A DNA stretch of 64,000 nucleotides, taken from assembly GCA_001803045.1 (NCBI GenBank), contig MHAR01000021.1:62001-126000 (forward strand). The letters run 5' to 3'. Shown here piece by piece: positions 46,014 to 55,821 of the stretch. The notes under the pieces are model-generated. The model saw nothing but the letters and a program-made list of their open reading frames with translations, ran no database searches and was not told where the DNA came from. This DNA comes from Ignavibacteria bacterium RIFOXYB12_FULL_35_14 (lineage in GTDB: Bacteria > Bacteroidota > Ignavibacteria > Ignavibacteriales > Ignavibacteriaceae). Position 1 is the first letter of the stretch; each line of letters begins with the position of its first letter. Both the position numbers and the translations under genes were made by a program.

Positions 46014-46424
46014 TTATCTTACACTAATCGTTCTTGGTTTTACTCTATCATGTTTCGGCAGCTTTACAACAAGCTGACCATTCTCAAACTTGGCTTCGAT
46101 TCTTGTTTCATCAATGCTGTTTGAGATGTTAAACTTTCTGTAGTAGTTGCCAATATCGCTTTCGTTAAGAATATAATTTCTTTTGATTGCTTCTGAAAAA
46201 TTTATTCTACCGAAAATAGCGAGAGAAGTATCTTCCAGCTTAAGCTGAATGTTCTCTCTTGGAACTCCAGGCATATTTGCTGTTAAAATAAATTCGTCTT
46301 CTGTTTCATAAATGTCAGTCAACGGTGCTAAGAAAGTTTCCTTCTCAAGAATTTCATCAATCGAAGAATGTTCAGTTTCCTTTATTGACACAAGATCTTT
46401 ATTATTATTTTTTTCGTTGTTCAT
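46014..46424 (-). CDS. Small heat-shock protein (Hsp20 family)
   Basis: Hsp20 chaperones hold unfolding proteins until DnaK can refold them. The 136-residue protein has an alpha-crystallin domain from ETEDEFILTANMPGVPRENI to the GQLVVKLPKHDRVK region, ending with the I-x-V motif TISVR. The N-terminal arm (about 40 residues) is polar. It follows dnaK by 43 bases and is the second hsp20 gene of this cluster. Confidence 0.92.
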   Translation of the reverse strand: MNNEKNNNKDLVSIKETEHSSIDEILEKETFLAPLTDIYETEDEFILTANMPGVPRENIQLKLEDTSLAIFGRINFSEAIKRNYILNESDIGNYYRKFNISNSIDETRIEAKFENGQLVVKLPKHDRVKPRTISVR

Positions 46425-46467
46425 ATTAACCTCTTTTTATTTTTATAATTATCAATTAATAAATTCG

Positions 46468-48414
46468 TTATTGCTTTTTCTTATTCTTTTCGTTTTCATC
46501 GTCTACAACTTCGTATGAAGCATCCTGAACTTCCTTCTCATCCTTCTTAGCTTGATCACCTGTTTCCTGCTGACCGCCTTGAGGACCTTGCTGAGCGCCT
46601 TGTCCGGCAGCACCGGCTTGTGCATAAAGTTCGGAAGCTACTTCACTCCATACTTTGTTCAGTGATTCTGTTGCAGATTTAATCTGACCGGTATTGTTTG
46701 TTGAAATTGCATCTTCAACTTTTTTAATTTCTGTTTCGAGTTTAGCTTTTGAAGCTGCAGACATTTTATCACCCATTTCAGTTATTTGCTTCTTAGTCTG
46801 GAACACTAAACTATCGGCTTGATTTTTTATCTCGACAGCTTCTTTTTTCGTTTTATCTTCAGCAGCATGTTCAGCCGCATCTCTTCTCATCTTCTCAACT
46901 TCCTCTTTTGATAATCCGCTCGAAGAAGTAATTCTTATACTTTGTTCTTTATTGGTCGCTTTATCTTTCGCATTTACATGAAGAATACCATTCGAATCAA
47001 TATCAAAAGTAACTTCAATTTGAGGTACACCTCTTGGAGCCGGCGGAATTCCATCTAAATGGAATCTGCCAAGTGTTCTGTTGTCTGCTGCCATTGGTCT
47101 TTCACCTTGCAGAACATGAATCTCCACAGACGGCTGACTATCGGAAGCGGTTGAAAATATCTCGCTCTTTTTAGTTGGAATGGTTGTATTTGCTTCTATC
47201 AATCTTGTCATCACGCCGCCAAGAGTTTCAATGCCGAGCGCAAGCGGAGTAACATCAAGTAGAAGCACATCTTTAACATCACCGGTTAATACGCCGCCTT
47301 GAATTGCAGCGCCGATTGCAACAACTTCATCCGGATTAACACCCTTATGAGGTTCTTTGCCAAAAATGGTTTTAACTAATTCTTGCACCATGGGAATTCT
47401 TGTGGATCCTCCAACGAGAATTACTTCGTCAATATCTTTAGCCGAGTAACCTGAGTCTCTAAGAGCCGTTTCGCACGGTATTTTTGTTCGGTTCACTAAG
47501 TCATCAATTAGCTGTTCGAGCTTAGAACGAGAAAGCGAGAGATTTAAATGCTTAGGACCATCCTGTGTTGCTGTGATAAATGGAAGATTAACATCAGTAG
47601 AGACTGATGAAGATAATTCTATTTTTGCTTTTTCTGCAGCTTCTTTCAATCTCTGTAAAGCCATCGGATCTTTGCGTAAATCTATTCCTTCATTTTTCTT
47701 GAATTCATCTGCAAGAAAATCTACTATTCTTTGATCGAAATCGTCGCCGCCTAAATGTCCATCACCGTTTGTAGACTTAACTTCAAAAACACCATCGCCA
47801 AGCTCAAGAATTGAAATGTCAAAAGTTCCACCTCCAAGATCGTAAATGGCAACTTTATGATATTTTTCTTTTTTATCTAATCCATAAGCTAAAGCTGCAG
47901 CAGTGGGTTCGTTTATAATTCTCCGAACATTTAATCCGGCAATCTCGCCAGCGTCTTTTGTTGCTTGTCTCTGCGAATCATTAAAATAAGCCGGAACCGT
48001 AATTACAGCTTCAGTAACTGGTTGACCTAAATAATCTTCAGCAGTTTTTTTCATTTTCTGAAGGATCATTGCACTGATTTCTGGTGGTGAGTATACCCGG
48101 TCGCTTATTTTAACTCTTGCCGAGTTGCTATCACCTGGTATAACCTCGTATGGAACTTTAGTTTTTTCCTCGCGCACTTCATCCATAACTCTTCCCATAA
48201 ATCTTTTTATTGAGAAGACTGTGTTCTTAGGATTTGTTATTGCCTGCCTTTTCGCGGGCTGACCAACTAACCGCTCACCAGTTTTAGTGAACCCAACAAC
48301 AGATGGAGTTGTCCTTCCACCTTCAGAATTCGGTATAACAACCGGATCATTACCTTCCATCACCGAAACACAAGAGTTTGTAGTTCCCAAGTCTATTCCG
48401 ATAATTTTTCCCAT
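46468..48414 (-). CDS. dnaK: Chaperone protein DnaK (Hsp70)
   Basis: DnaK is the ATP-driven Hsp70 chaperone. The 648-residue protein has [54 protein letters not shown] and [12 protein letters not shown] of the ATPase domain, then the substrate-binding domain. Its C-terminus has the usual Gly/Gln-rich stretch ([13 protein letters not shown]) but ends NEKNKKKQ instead of the common EEVKDDKK. It lies between two hsp20 genes. dnaJ and grpE are not in the window. Confidence 0.98.
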   Translation of the reverse strand: MGKIIGIDLGTTNSCVSVMEGNDPVVIPNSEGGRTTPSVVGFTKTGERLVGQPAKRQAITNPKNTVFSIKRFMGRVMDEVREEKTKVPYEVIPGDSNSARVKISDRVYSPPEISAMILQKMKKTAEDYLGQPVTEAVITVPAYFNDSQRQATKDAGEIAGLNVRRIINEPTAAALAYGLDKKEKYHKVAIYDLGGGTFDISILELGDGVFEVKSTNGDGHLGGDDFDQRIVDFLADEFKKNEGIDLRKDPMALQRLKEAAEKAKIELSSSVSTDVNLPFITATQDGPKHLNLSLSRSKLEQLIDDLVNRTKIPCETALRDSGYSAKDIDEVILVGGSTRIPMVQELVKTIFGKEPHKGVNPDEVVAIGAAIQGGVLTGDVKDVLLLDVTPLALGIETLGGVMTRLIEANTTIPTKKSEIFSTASDSQPSVEIHVLQGERPMAADNRTLGRFHLDGIPPAPRGVPQIEVTFDIDSNGILHVNAKDKATNKEQSIRITSSSGLSKEEVEKMRRDAAEHAAEDKTKKEAVEIKNQADSLVFQTKKQITEMGDKMSAASKAKLETEIKKVEDAISTNNTGQIKSATESLNKVWSEVASELYAQAGAAGQGAQQGPQGGQQETGDQAKKDEKEVQDASYEVVDDENEKNKKKQ

Positions 48415-48468
48415 TATAATTTTCTCCTTTTAATTAAGTACGATGATTAAATAAACTTCTGTTTTTTA

Positions 48469-48900
48469 TTACTTGATTTGGATCTGTCGCTCTTTAACAG
48501 CTTTATGAATTGCTTTTTCAAGAACTATTTTAAGTATTCCATTTTCAAACTCTGCATTGGCGGTATCAGGATTTATTTCTTCGTGCAAAGTGAATGATCT
48601 CGTGAAGGAACCATAAATTCTCTCATTTCGAATTAATGTCTTCTCATTTTTGTCTTCATTCAATTTTTTCTCACCTTTGATAGTAAGAATATTATCTTCG
48701 AGCGAAATATGGACATCCTCTTTTTTGATGCCGGGAATTTCAGCTTCGAAATAAATATTTTTTTCATCTTCGGAAATATCTATCTTTGGTAAGAATGTAT
48801 TGTTGTAATTGAAGCTTGAAGGGAATTCTCCAAAAAATCTATGGACCTTGTGTCCAAGATTTTCGAAATCTCTCAAGGGTTCAAATTTAATTAGCGTCAT
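48469..48900 (-). CDS. Small heat-shock protein (Hsp20 family)
   Basis: The 143-residue protein has an alpha-crystallin domain (KNIYFEAEIPGIKKEDVHIS, IYGSFTRSFTLHEEI, NGILKIVLEKA) and ends with the I-x-I motif RQIQIK. It is first in hsp20-dnaK-hsp20 and 54 bases before dnaK. No CIRCE inverted repeat is seen in the 215 bases upstream, so regulation must be by another heat-shock mechanism. Confidence 0.92.
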   Translation of the reverse strand: MTLIKFEPLRDFENLGHKVHRFFGEFPSSFNYNNTFLPKIDISEDEKNIYFEAEIPGIKKEDVHISLEDNILTIKGEKKLNEDKNEKTLIRNERIYGSFTRSFTLHEEINPDTANAEFENGILKIVLEKAIHKAVKERQIQIK

Positions 48901-49127
48901 TTTCGTATCTCCATTTTTTTGTAATTAATTGTTTAATTGGTAAATACTACCAAACTTTTGTGCCAGAATGGGAAAATATGAATTTTAGTAAAAAGTGAAC
49001 TTTCTGGTTAAAGATATTTTAGTGAATTCTTTCAACTTGGCTTAACATGCGTCTAAAAGGCAGAGACAAGCAACTTATGGCTGTATGTCAGACACAATAT
49101 CAATGAACGACAATTTTGAAAATACAT

Positions 49128-49910
49128 ATGGACAACTTATTTAGGATCGATGATTTTGATATAAAATTAGACACGGAAATAATCGGCCGTAACTTTATTT
49201 ATTGCGAAGAGATTGATTCTACAAATTCTTATCTCAGCAAAAATGAATCGAGTAAGCTGCCGAATGGAACTGTTTTTTTGGCTGAGTATCAATCAAAAGG
49301 AAAAGGCAGAAAGGATCGAGCCTGGCAAAGTCAAAAAGGACAAAACTTAACATTTTCAATTCTTCTAAATGATAAAAAGTTTCTGCCTGAAAATTTGAAC
49401 ATTCTTAATTTTACAACTGCGCTTGCTATCGCGACAACTCTGGATTATCATTACCAGGTGAAGTCAAGCTTGAAATGGCCGAATGATGTTCTTATTGATT
49501 CTAAAAAAACAGCCGGTATTTTATTGGAGTCTGTGTTTGAAGGATCAAAGGTAAAACGGCTTGTAATCGGGATTGGAATAAATATCAATCAAACTATTTT
49601 CCCGACAAAATTTCTCTATCCTCCAACCTCTTTAAAGAATGAATTAGGCAGAAATGTCAAAAGAGAAATTTTTCTTGCTGAGTTTCTCAATTCTTTTGAG
49701 GAAATGCTTCAGAAAACCCTGCAGGATAAAAACGCCATTTTGAATGATTGGAGATCAAGATGTGAAATGATTGGTAAACGAATTACAATTGTGGAAGGCG
49801 AAAAAGCAAGAGATGGAATATTTGAAGACATTGACGATAATGGCTTTATGCTTTTAAGAGTGAAAGGCAAAACTGAGACAATCCATTTTGGCGATGTGAG
49901 CGTAAGATAA
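49128..49910 (+). CDS. birA: Biotin-[acetyl-CoA-carboxylase] ligase BirA (short form)
   Basis: The ligase attaches biotin to the carrier protein of acetyl-CoA carboxylase. The protein has [41 protein letters not shown] and IGIGININQ, all conserved. There is no N-terminal DNA-binding domain, so it is the non-regulatory form. I chose the ATG at 49128; a TTG four codons upstream is also in frame but has no supporting signal. The stop shares a base with the coaX start. Confidence 0.95.
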   Translation: MDNLFRIDDFDIKLDTEIIGRNFIYCEEIDSTNSYLSKNESSKLPNGTVFLAEYQSKGKGRKDRAWQSQKGQNLTFSILLNDKKFLPENLNILNFTTALAIATTLDYHYQVKSSLKWPNDVLIDSKKTAGILLESVFEGSKVKRLVIGIGININQTIFPTKFLYPPTSLKNELGRNVKREIFLAEFLNSFEEMLQKTLQDKNAILNDWRSRCEMIGKRITIVEGEKARDGIFEDIDDNGFMLLRVKGKTETIHFGDVSVR

Positions 49911-50674
49911 TGATATTAGTCTGCGATATCGGAAATACATTCATCAAGTCGGCAATATTTAAAAATAAAACGTTAACCAATTACAATGTAAAAAAAGATT
50001 TCTCATCGATTCGAAAGTCTATTAAAGAAAAAGAAATCAGCACAGTTGTTATTTCCTCGGTAGTACCATTAAAATTAAAATTACTTCTAAAAGAACTATC
50101 ATCATTCAGGTCAACCAAATCTTTTGTCATTCATAAGAATTTACAGTTCAATCTCTCAATAAAATATACTACACCGAATACTCTAGGAGTGGATAGAATT
50201 TGCTCTGCCGAAGGAACTTTCTACTTAATTAAATCCTCAGGCGATGCTAACATTTTTAAGAAAGGCGATTACCTTTTATCTATCGATTGCGGAACTGCAA
50301 CTACAATAAATGTTATCAAGTTTCCAAACAGTTTTTTAGGAGGGCTAATTGCTCCCGGATTAGATATGATGTTCTCCTCTCTTTACACTCAAACAGCGCA
50401 ATTACCGAAATTGACAGTGGAGAGTTACAAATCCTTGATTGGTAACTCCACCAAAGCAGCAATAGCAAGCGGAGTAATTAATTCAACAGTGGGAATGATT
50501 CATCAAACAATTGGTTTACTAACGAAACAGCCGAAATGTGTATTCATCACTGGGGGAAATGCGAAATACATCATACCACATTTAAAGTTTGATGTAAGAT
50601 TTGAAAAGGCTTTAGTGCTTTATGGTATTAAAGCGATCTTTGATAGGAATATAAAATTATTTAATGTGTACTAG
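49910..50674 (+). CDS. coaX: Type III pantothenate kinase CoaX
   Basis: CoaX phosphorylates pantothenate, the first step to coenzyme A. The 254-residue protein has DIGNTFIKSAIF (phosphate loop), NTLGVDRICSAE, LSIDCGTATTIN and GGLIAPGLDMM, characteristic of type III enzymes. It overlaps birA by 1 base and converges on panC, with an 18-base overlap of their 3' ends. Together coaX and panC cover two steps of coenzyme A synthesis. Confidence 0.95.
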   Translation: MILVCDIGNTFIKSAIFKNKTLTNYNVKKDFSSIRKSIKEKEISTVVISSVVPLKLKLLLKELSSFRSTKSFVIHKNLQFNLSIKYTTPNTLGVDRICSAEGTFYLIKSSGDANIFKKGDYLLSIDCGTATTINVIKFPNSFLGGLIAPGLDMMFSSLYTQTAQLPKLTVESYKSLIGNSTKAAIASGVINSTVGMIHQTIGLLTKQPKCVFITGGNAKYIIPHLKFDVRFEKALVLYGIKAIFDRNIKLFNVY

Positions 50675-51484
50675 AACATTATCTATCAGCCTGGTCTTCC
50701 CCACTTTTGCTGCGATCAGAATAAAATAGGATTTGCCTGCTTCCAAAATATCAGCCTCGGAAAATGAATCGACTTCGACTACAGAAATATAGTTCAAGTG
50801 AATAGATTTTTCAGGGATGAAATTGTTATTCATCTTTTTGACTATGATTAATGCATTTCTTTCACCGGCATCTATCAGCTTTTTTGCCTCGTCCAATGAT
50901 TGAGATAATAGAAGAGCTTTTTGCCTGTCATCATTAGTCAAATAAGCATTTCTTGAACTCATCGCCAATCCATCAGGTTCTCTTACTGTGGGGCAAATGA
51001 CCAAGTCAAAATCAAATTGTAAATCCTTGATCATTTTTTTAATAACACAAGCTTGCTGAGCATCTTTCTGTCCAAAATAGGTCTTATGAGGTTTAACTAT
51101 ATTGCATAAAATTGCGACAATTGTAGTTACACCTTTAAAATGAGTGGGGCGAAATTCACCTTCAAATTTGTTTGTTAATCCGAAGACTTCCACGTAAGTA
51201 TTAAAGTTTGGAGGATATATTTCTTCCGCAGAAGGAAGGAAAAGAAAATCAACATTATTTTTTCTTAGGAGAAGCTTATCACTTTCAATATCTCTAGGAT
51301 AACTTTCTAAATCTTCATTAGGAGCAAATTGTGTGGGATTAACAAATATCGAAACAACAGTAACATCACACTGTTCTTTGGATTTTCTGATTAACGAGGC
51401 ATGACCATCATGTAAAAAACCCATGGTAGGAACAAAGCCGATGATTTTTCTGCCGGATCTTAATTGATCGGAAATTATTTGCAT
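50657..51484 (-). CDS. panC: Pantoate--beta-alanine ligase PanC
   Basis: PanC joins pantoate and beta-alanine to pantothenate using ATP. The 275-residue protein has FVPTMGFLHDGHASLI (HIGH-type nucleotide motif), VSIFVNPTQFAPNEDLESYP, YFGQKDAQQA and AMSSRNAYL (KMSKS-like position). It is the last gene of the long minus-strand run from sprA and starts 35 bases after accD. Its 3' end overlaps coaX. Confidence 0.97.
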   Translation of the reverse strand: MQIISDQLRSGRKIIGFVPTMGFLHDGHASLIRKSKEQCDVTVVSIFVNPTQFAPNEDLESYPRDIESDKLLLRKNNVDFLFLPSAEEIYPPNFNTYVEVFGLTNKFEGEFRPTHFKGVTTIVAILCNIVKPHKTYFGQKDAQQACVIKKMIKDLQFDFDLVICPTVREPDGLAMSSRNAYLTNDDRQKALLLSQSLDEAKKLIDAGERNALIIVKKMNNNFIPEKSIHLNYISVVEVDSFSEADILEAGKSYFILIAAKVGKTRLIDNVLVHIK

Positions 51485-51518
51485 CTCCGAACAAGAAGTG
51501 ACTACTTTGATATCTACC

Positions 51519-52358
51519 TCAGTCGAGGATTGTTATCAGGTTGGAAATGGTTTCCTTCATATCTTTTCTAGGAACTATAACATCAATGAAACCATGTTCA
51601 AGAAGAAATTCGGATTTCTGAAATCCTTCAGGTAAGTCTTTTCCAATAGTTTGACGAATTACTCTTGGTCCGGCAAAACCGATAAGTGCTTGTGGTTCGG
51701 CAATATTTATGTCGCCAAGCATTGCATAGCTTGCTGTTGTACCGCCTGTAGTTGGATCTGTAACAATTGAGATATATGGAATTTTTGCTTCGGACAAACG
51801 GGCTAACCGTGAGCTTGTTTTTGCCATTTGCATAAGGGAAAACGCGCCTTCCATCATTCTTGCTCCGCCGCTTGCTGAAATGACGATAAGTGGAATTTTA
51901 TTTTTAAAAGCTGTATCTGTAAGTCTTGCTATCTTTTCACCAACGACTGAACCCATGCTTCCGCCAATGAACCTGAAATCCATACAACCAAATGCCACAT
52001 CCTTCTTGTTGAGCTTACCGGTTCCGGTTCTGATAGCATCATACAACCCTAATTTATTGATTGTATCATTTATTCGGCTGGAATATTTTTTAGTATCGAT
52101 AAACTCAAGAGGATCAGCGGAACGCATTTTCCTATTTACCTCCTTGAATGATCCTTCGTCCAAAAGTATTTTTATATATTCGTCGCTTCCAATTCTGAAG
52201 TGATAACTACATTTCTGGCAAGTCCAAAGATTTGTTTCCAACTGCTTTTTATGAATAATTTCGTTGCAGCTTGGACATTTCTCCCACAACCCATCCGGCA
52301 ATTCCTTTTTTAAGGTATTTGGAGAAATATTTTCTTTAGACCTTTTAAACCAAGCCAT
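51519..52358 (-). CDS. accD: Acetyl-CoA carboxylase carboxyltransferase subunit beta
   Basis: AccD makes malonyl-CoA for fatty acid synthesis, together with AccA. The 279-residue protein has a zinc ribbon with Cys28, Cys31, Cys47 and Cys50, then the crotonase-like core ([38 protein letters not shown]). It shares the neighbourhood with birA, which biotinylates the partner carrier subunit. Its start touches the stop of the DUF1573 gene. Confidence 0.97.
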   Translation of the reverse strand: MAWFKRSKENISPNTLKKELPDGLWEKCPSCNEIIHKKQLETNLWTCQKCSYHFRIGSDEYIKILLDEGSFKEVNRKMRSADPLEFIDTKKYSSRINDTINKLGLYDAIRTGTGKLNKKDVAFGCMDFRFIGGSMGSVVGEKIARLTDTAFKNKIPLIVISASGGARMMEGAFSLMQMAKTSSRLARLSEAKIPYISIVTDPTTGGTTASYAMLGDINIAEPQALIGFAGPRVIRQTIGKDLPEGFQKSEFLLEHGFIDVIVPRKDMKETISNLITILD

Positions 52359-53083
52359 TAGTTGCTCACTTTGTTTACATCAGCATAAATTGTAATAACC
52401 TTATTTGGTTCTTTCGGATCATTTGTTTCAACTGTGATAGTTCGACTCATTCTTCCTTGTCTATTTTTAGTGTCGAGGTCGACTTTTATAGTTCCGTTTT
52501 TACCGGGCGCAATTTGTTTATTGCTTACTAATGCTGCTGTACAACCGCAGGATGTCTTAATATCATTAATATTTAAAGTTGCTTTTCCGTTATTAATAAA
52601 CTTGAATGTGTGGCTAACTACTTCGCCCTCTTTTACATTTCCAAAATCATGCTGAGTTTCGGGAAAATAAATTTTGGGATGATTACTTGAAAGTGTAGAA
52701 GCTTCAGGAGATACTACATTTCCAGTAATTTTTAATCTTATTTCATTATTAGCCGGATCATTAGTACTTATATATATAAACTTCGTTTGTGGGCCTAATC
52801 TGCCGCTTGAATTAAATGAAACTTTAATTGTGGTTGATTCACCGGGTTTCAGCTCGGATTTATCGGGATTAGCAGCCGTACAGCCACAAGTAGCTCGAAC
52901 AGCTATTATTTTTAATAGATCTCCCCCCGTATTTGTTATAGTAAAATCATGATCTACAATCTTTCCTTCCGTAATATTCTTAAAATCATATTCCGTTTGC
53001 TTTATAGCAGCTTTAGGTCCCATTATTTGAGCAAATGAAATTGATGTCATTACAATAAGAAATACTAGAACACTTTTAGTCAT
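52358..53083 (-). CDS. DUF1573 domain protein, two repeats, secreted
   Basis: The 241-residue protein has a signal peptide (...MTSISFAQI) and two copies of the DUF1573 immunoglobulin-like unit, each with a CGCTAA motif ([20 protein letters not shown] and [19 protein letters not shown]). The role of DUF1573 proteins is not known; many sit in the periplasm of Bacteroidota. The gene overlaps tsaB by 4 bases and accD by 1 base, so it is part of the same transcript. Confidence 0.9.
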   Translation of the reverse strand: MTKSVLVFLIVMTSISFAQIMGPKAAIKQTEYDFKNITEGKIVDHDFTITNTGGDLLKIIAVRATCGCTAANPDKSELKPGESTTIKVSFNSSGRLGPQTKFIYISTNDPANNEIRLKITGNVVSPEASTLSSNHPKIYFPETQHDFGNVKEGEVVSHTFKFINNGKATLNINDIKTSCGCTAALVSNKQIAPGKNGTIKVDLDTKNRQGRMSRTITVETNDPKEPNKVITIYADVNKVSN

Positions 53084-53748
53084 ATTGCTTTATCCTTCAC
53101 AATAAAATTCTTTAAATAATTTGGTTCGAGAAAATCAAAATCCTTACTTGGTTTAGTATTACCGATTATTTTAGCCCACTTTGCAACATATTCTACTTTA
53201 GGATAGCTGATATTAATCATTCTCTCAGCAGAAATATATTTAAAATTTGCATTACCAAAGATTAAACAGTCATCATTAATTTGAATTTTCTCTGTTTTTC
53301 TCAGGATTTGTAAATCCCGTGTAAATATATAATTATTAGATTTAACTTGAAACTTTGCGAAATATATCTCTTCGGAATTCACATTATTTGCAATAACGAA
53401 TTCTGTACCATCTTTTAATGTATTCGAAAGCTGATATGCGAGCGCTTCAAAAGTTGGTACGGCAATTATCGGAAGCGATGCTCCAAATCCGATACCTTTT
53501 GCAGCTGACATTCCGATGCGCAATCCAGTAAAGGAACCTGGACCAGATGATACGGCTATTGCTCCTAAATCTTTAAGTGTTATGCCCGAGGATTTAATAA
53601 CAGAATCAATTATCTCAAATATTTTTTCAGCATGTACATTTTTATGGTTTACACTCATCTCAAAGAATTTATTCTCGTCAAAATACACACAAGCCCCGCA
53701 GCAACTTTGCGATGTTTCAATAGACAATATTGGAAGATTATCAAGCAT
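53080..53748 (-). CDS. tsaB: tRNA threonylcarbamoyladenosine synthesis protein TsaB
   Basis: TsaB is a scaffold partner of TsaD in making the t6A modification of tRNA. The 222-residue protein has ILSIETSQSCCGACV, the AVSSGPGSFTGLRIGMSAAKG signature and a C-terminal region with NYLKNF. It overlaps tsaE by 8 bases and so is cotranslated with its partner. Confidence 0.94.
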   Translation of the reverse strand: MLDNLPILSIETSQSCCGACVYFDENKFFEMSVNHKNVHAEKIFEIIDSVIKSSGITLKDLGAIAVSSGPGSFTGLRIGMSAAKGIGFGASLPIIAVPTFEALAYQLSNTLKDGTEFVIANNVNSEEIYFAKFQVKSNNYIFTRDLQILRKTEKIQINDDCLIFGNANFKYISAERMINISYPKVEYVAKWAKIIGNTKPSKDFDFLEPNYLKNFIVKDKAI

Positions 53749-54169
53749 GTTTTGTAATTAGTATTTCTCTGCCGTTTTCAGATTTCATTTTGAAGTTTAT
53801 TTCGATTCTTTTATGTGGTAAAACTTCAGGAAATAAATTTCCCCACTCAATAAACACAATGGCTTCTGTATCATTTAAATAATCGTTAAAACCGATGTCG
53901 AAAAGTTCTTTAATAGATTTTAATCTATAAAAATCAATATGATAGAATTTAAAGGAATTTTTGTATTCATTTACAATTGCGAAGGAGGGGCTGTTAACCC
54001 AGGTGATTCCAAAACTCGTTAATGCTTTTTTAACAAAAAATGTTTTTCCTGCACCAAGTTCACCAGACAAAACAACAACTTCACCACCGACCAAACCAGC
54101 AGCAAAAGATTTTGCTATTGTTTCAGTTTCATTCTCGGAAGCAACAATAGCCTGAAACGGGAATTTCAT
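53741..54169 (-). CDS. tsaE: tRNA threonylcarbamoyladenosine synthesis ATPase TsaE
   Basis: TsaE is the small P-loop ATPase of the t6A complex. The 142-residue protein has Walker A GELGAGKT (36-43), the NSPSFAIVNEY segment and the FYHIDFYRLKSIKELFDIGF region that includes the conserved HxDxYR pattern. Length is normal. It follows porX by 1 base and precedes tsaB. Confidence 0.96.
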   Translation of the reverse strand: MKFPFQAIVASENETETIAKSFAAGLVGGEVVVLSGELGAGKTFFVKKALTSFGITWVNSPSFAIVNEYKNSFKFYHIDFYRLKSIKELFDIGFNDYLNDTEAIVFIEWGNLFPEVLPHKRIEINFKMKSENGREILITKHA

Positions 54170-54170
54170 T

Positions 54171-55739
54171 TTACTTAGGTTCCATTGTGATCACAGGAAG
54201 TAATATTTCATCAAGCGATATTCCGCCATGTTGAAATGTATCTTTATAATGAGTTAAGTATTTGTGATACTCGGTTGGATAAACAAAATAATAATCTTCC
54301 TTTGCTATGATGTAGTTGATCGTGACACCGCGTTTAGGAAGCTTATAATCATCAGCGTTTTTAATATATACAGCATGTTTGTCGTCAACTTTTAGATTTC
54401 TTCCGTACTTAAAACGTAAGTTTGATGATGCTTCCCTATCACCTAAAACTTTTGCACCACGTAATGCCCTGATACTTCCATGATCTGTTGTGATGACTAT
54501 TTTTGATTTCTTCAGCGAAGAAATAGATTTAAAAGTTGATAGCAGAGATGAATGTGTAAACCAGCTATTTGTTAATGAACGGTAAGCAGATTCATCCGGG
54601 GCAATTTCTTTTAGAATATCTGAGTCTGATCTTCCATGAGCAATCATATCCAAAAAATTAACAACAATTGCCGTGAGATGGGTGTTTTGATATGACAAAA
54701 TATTCTGCTCAAAATTTCTTCCCACCTCAGGATCAATTATCTTTATGTACTTCAGATCATTTTTAAGCTTAATCCTTTTTCTATCTAAGAATAATTGCAG
54801 CAATTCCTTTTCATATTTATTCATGCTATTTTCATCATCGTCGCCGCTTTGCCATAACTGGGGGTAATATTTTTCAATTTCCGATGGATACAATCCGCCG
54901 AAAAGAGAATTACGTGCATAAGGTGTCGATGTCGGTAAAATAGAATAGTAATAGCTTTTATCGATCTTGAAATAATCTGTTAAGTGCTTTTCCATAACCA
55001 GCCATTGATCTAACCGCAAACAATCTAAAACGAAGAAAAACACATTATCATGATTTTTAATTTGGTCAACTAGATACTTATTTAAAATATCGACAGTCAA
55101 TGTTGGCTTATCATAATCCGAGGTTGAATTTATCCAATTACGATAATTATTCTCAACAAATTTCGAAAATTCCTTATTTGCTTCTCGCTTCTGATCCGTA
55201 AATGTTTGTCTTAATCCCATTCCCGAGTGAATGTCGAGCTCGAGATCCCAATTGACAAGTTTCAAATAAATTTCAATCCACTCATCCGAATTTAGATTTT
55301 GCAGCATAGCTTGCGAAATTTGGTTGAAGTCCTGAAGGTAATCCTTAGCTGCGAATTCGCCTGTAATTTTTTTCCCTTCAAGAATTTTTTTACATACTAA
55401 TAAGACTTGACTCGGGTTAACAGGTTTTGTTAGATAATCTGAAATCTTAAAACCAATAGCTTCGTTCATCAAGCTCTCTTCTTCATTTTTGGTTACCATG
55501 ACAACGGGAATGTTAGCATCAACATCTTTAATTTGGGCGAGAGTTTCCAATCCGCCCATTCCAGCCATCATTTCATCAAGAAAAATTAGATCATAATCTT
55601 TTTCTTTCACAGAAGAAATAGCGTCCTCACCGTTCGTAACTGTATCAACTATAAATCCTTTTTCTGATAAAAAAATAACATGAGAACGTAGAAGTTCAAT
55701 CTCGTCATCCACCCACAATATTCTATTCTGCTTTATCAT
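54171..55739 (-). CDS. porX: PorX-like T9SS regulator (receiver plus PglZ domain)
   Basis: PorX regulates or energises type IX secretion in Bacteroidota. The 522-residue protein has a response-regulator receiver domain (acidic pair 11-12, phospho-Asp55, Thr83, Lys105) and then a PglZ/alkaline-phosphatase-superfamily domain with metal-binding positions Asp239 (VLDCLRLDQWLVM), Asp364 and His368 (DMIAHGR), and Asp419-His420 (TTDHGS). The adjacent sprA gene 82 bases upstream on the same strand supports the T9SS role. The kinase partner PorY is not in the window. Confidence 0.93.
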   Translation of the reverse strand: MIKQNRILWVDDEIELLRSHVIFLSEKGFIVDTVTNGEDAISSVKEKDYDLIFLDEMMAGMGGLETLAQIKDVDANIPVVMVTKNEEESLMNEAIGFKISDYLTKPVNPSQVLLVCKKILEGKKITGEFAAKDYLQDFNQISQAMLQNLNSDEWIEIYLKLVNWDLELDIHSGMGLRQTFTDQKREANKEFSKFVENNYRNWINSTSDYDKPTLTVDILNKYLVDQIKNHDNVFFFVLDCLRLDQWLVMEKHLTDYFKIDKSYYYSILPTSTPYARNSLFGGLYPSEIEKYYPQLWQSGDDDENSMNKYEKELLQLFLDRKRIKLKNDLKYIKIIDPEVGRNFEQNILSYQNTHLTAIVVNFLDMIAHGRSDSDILKEIAPDESAYRSLTNSWFTHSSLLSTFKSISSLKKSKIVITTDHGSIRALRGAKVLGDREASSNLRFKYGRNLKVDDKHAVYIKNADDYKLPKRGVTINYIIAKEDYYFVYPTEYHKYLTHYKDTFQHGGISLDEILLPVITMEPK

Positions 55740-55821
55740 TAGACCTTTTAATAATTATTGAATAAAAAATAATACCAAAAACTTAAACCTCAAATCCAAA
55801 GAATAATATAAAATTAAATAT

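Noticed and set aside
48901-49115. CIRCE heat-shock operator upstream of hsp20
   Set aside because: No TTAGCACTC-N9-GAGTGCTAA or near match is present.
54171-55739. PglZ domain taken as a sign of a BREX defence system
   Set aside because: It is fused to a response-regulator receiver and lies beside sprA, the PorX arrangement; no other BREX gene is present.
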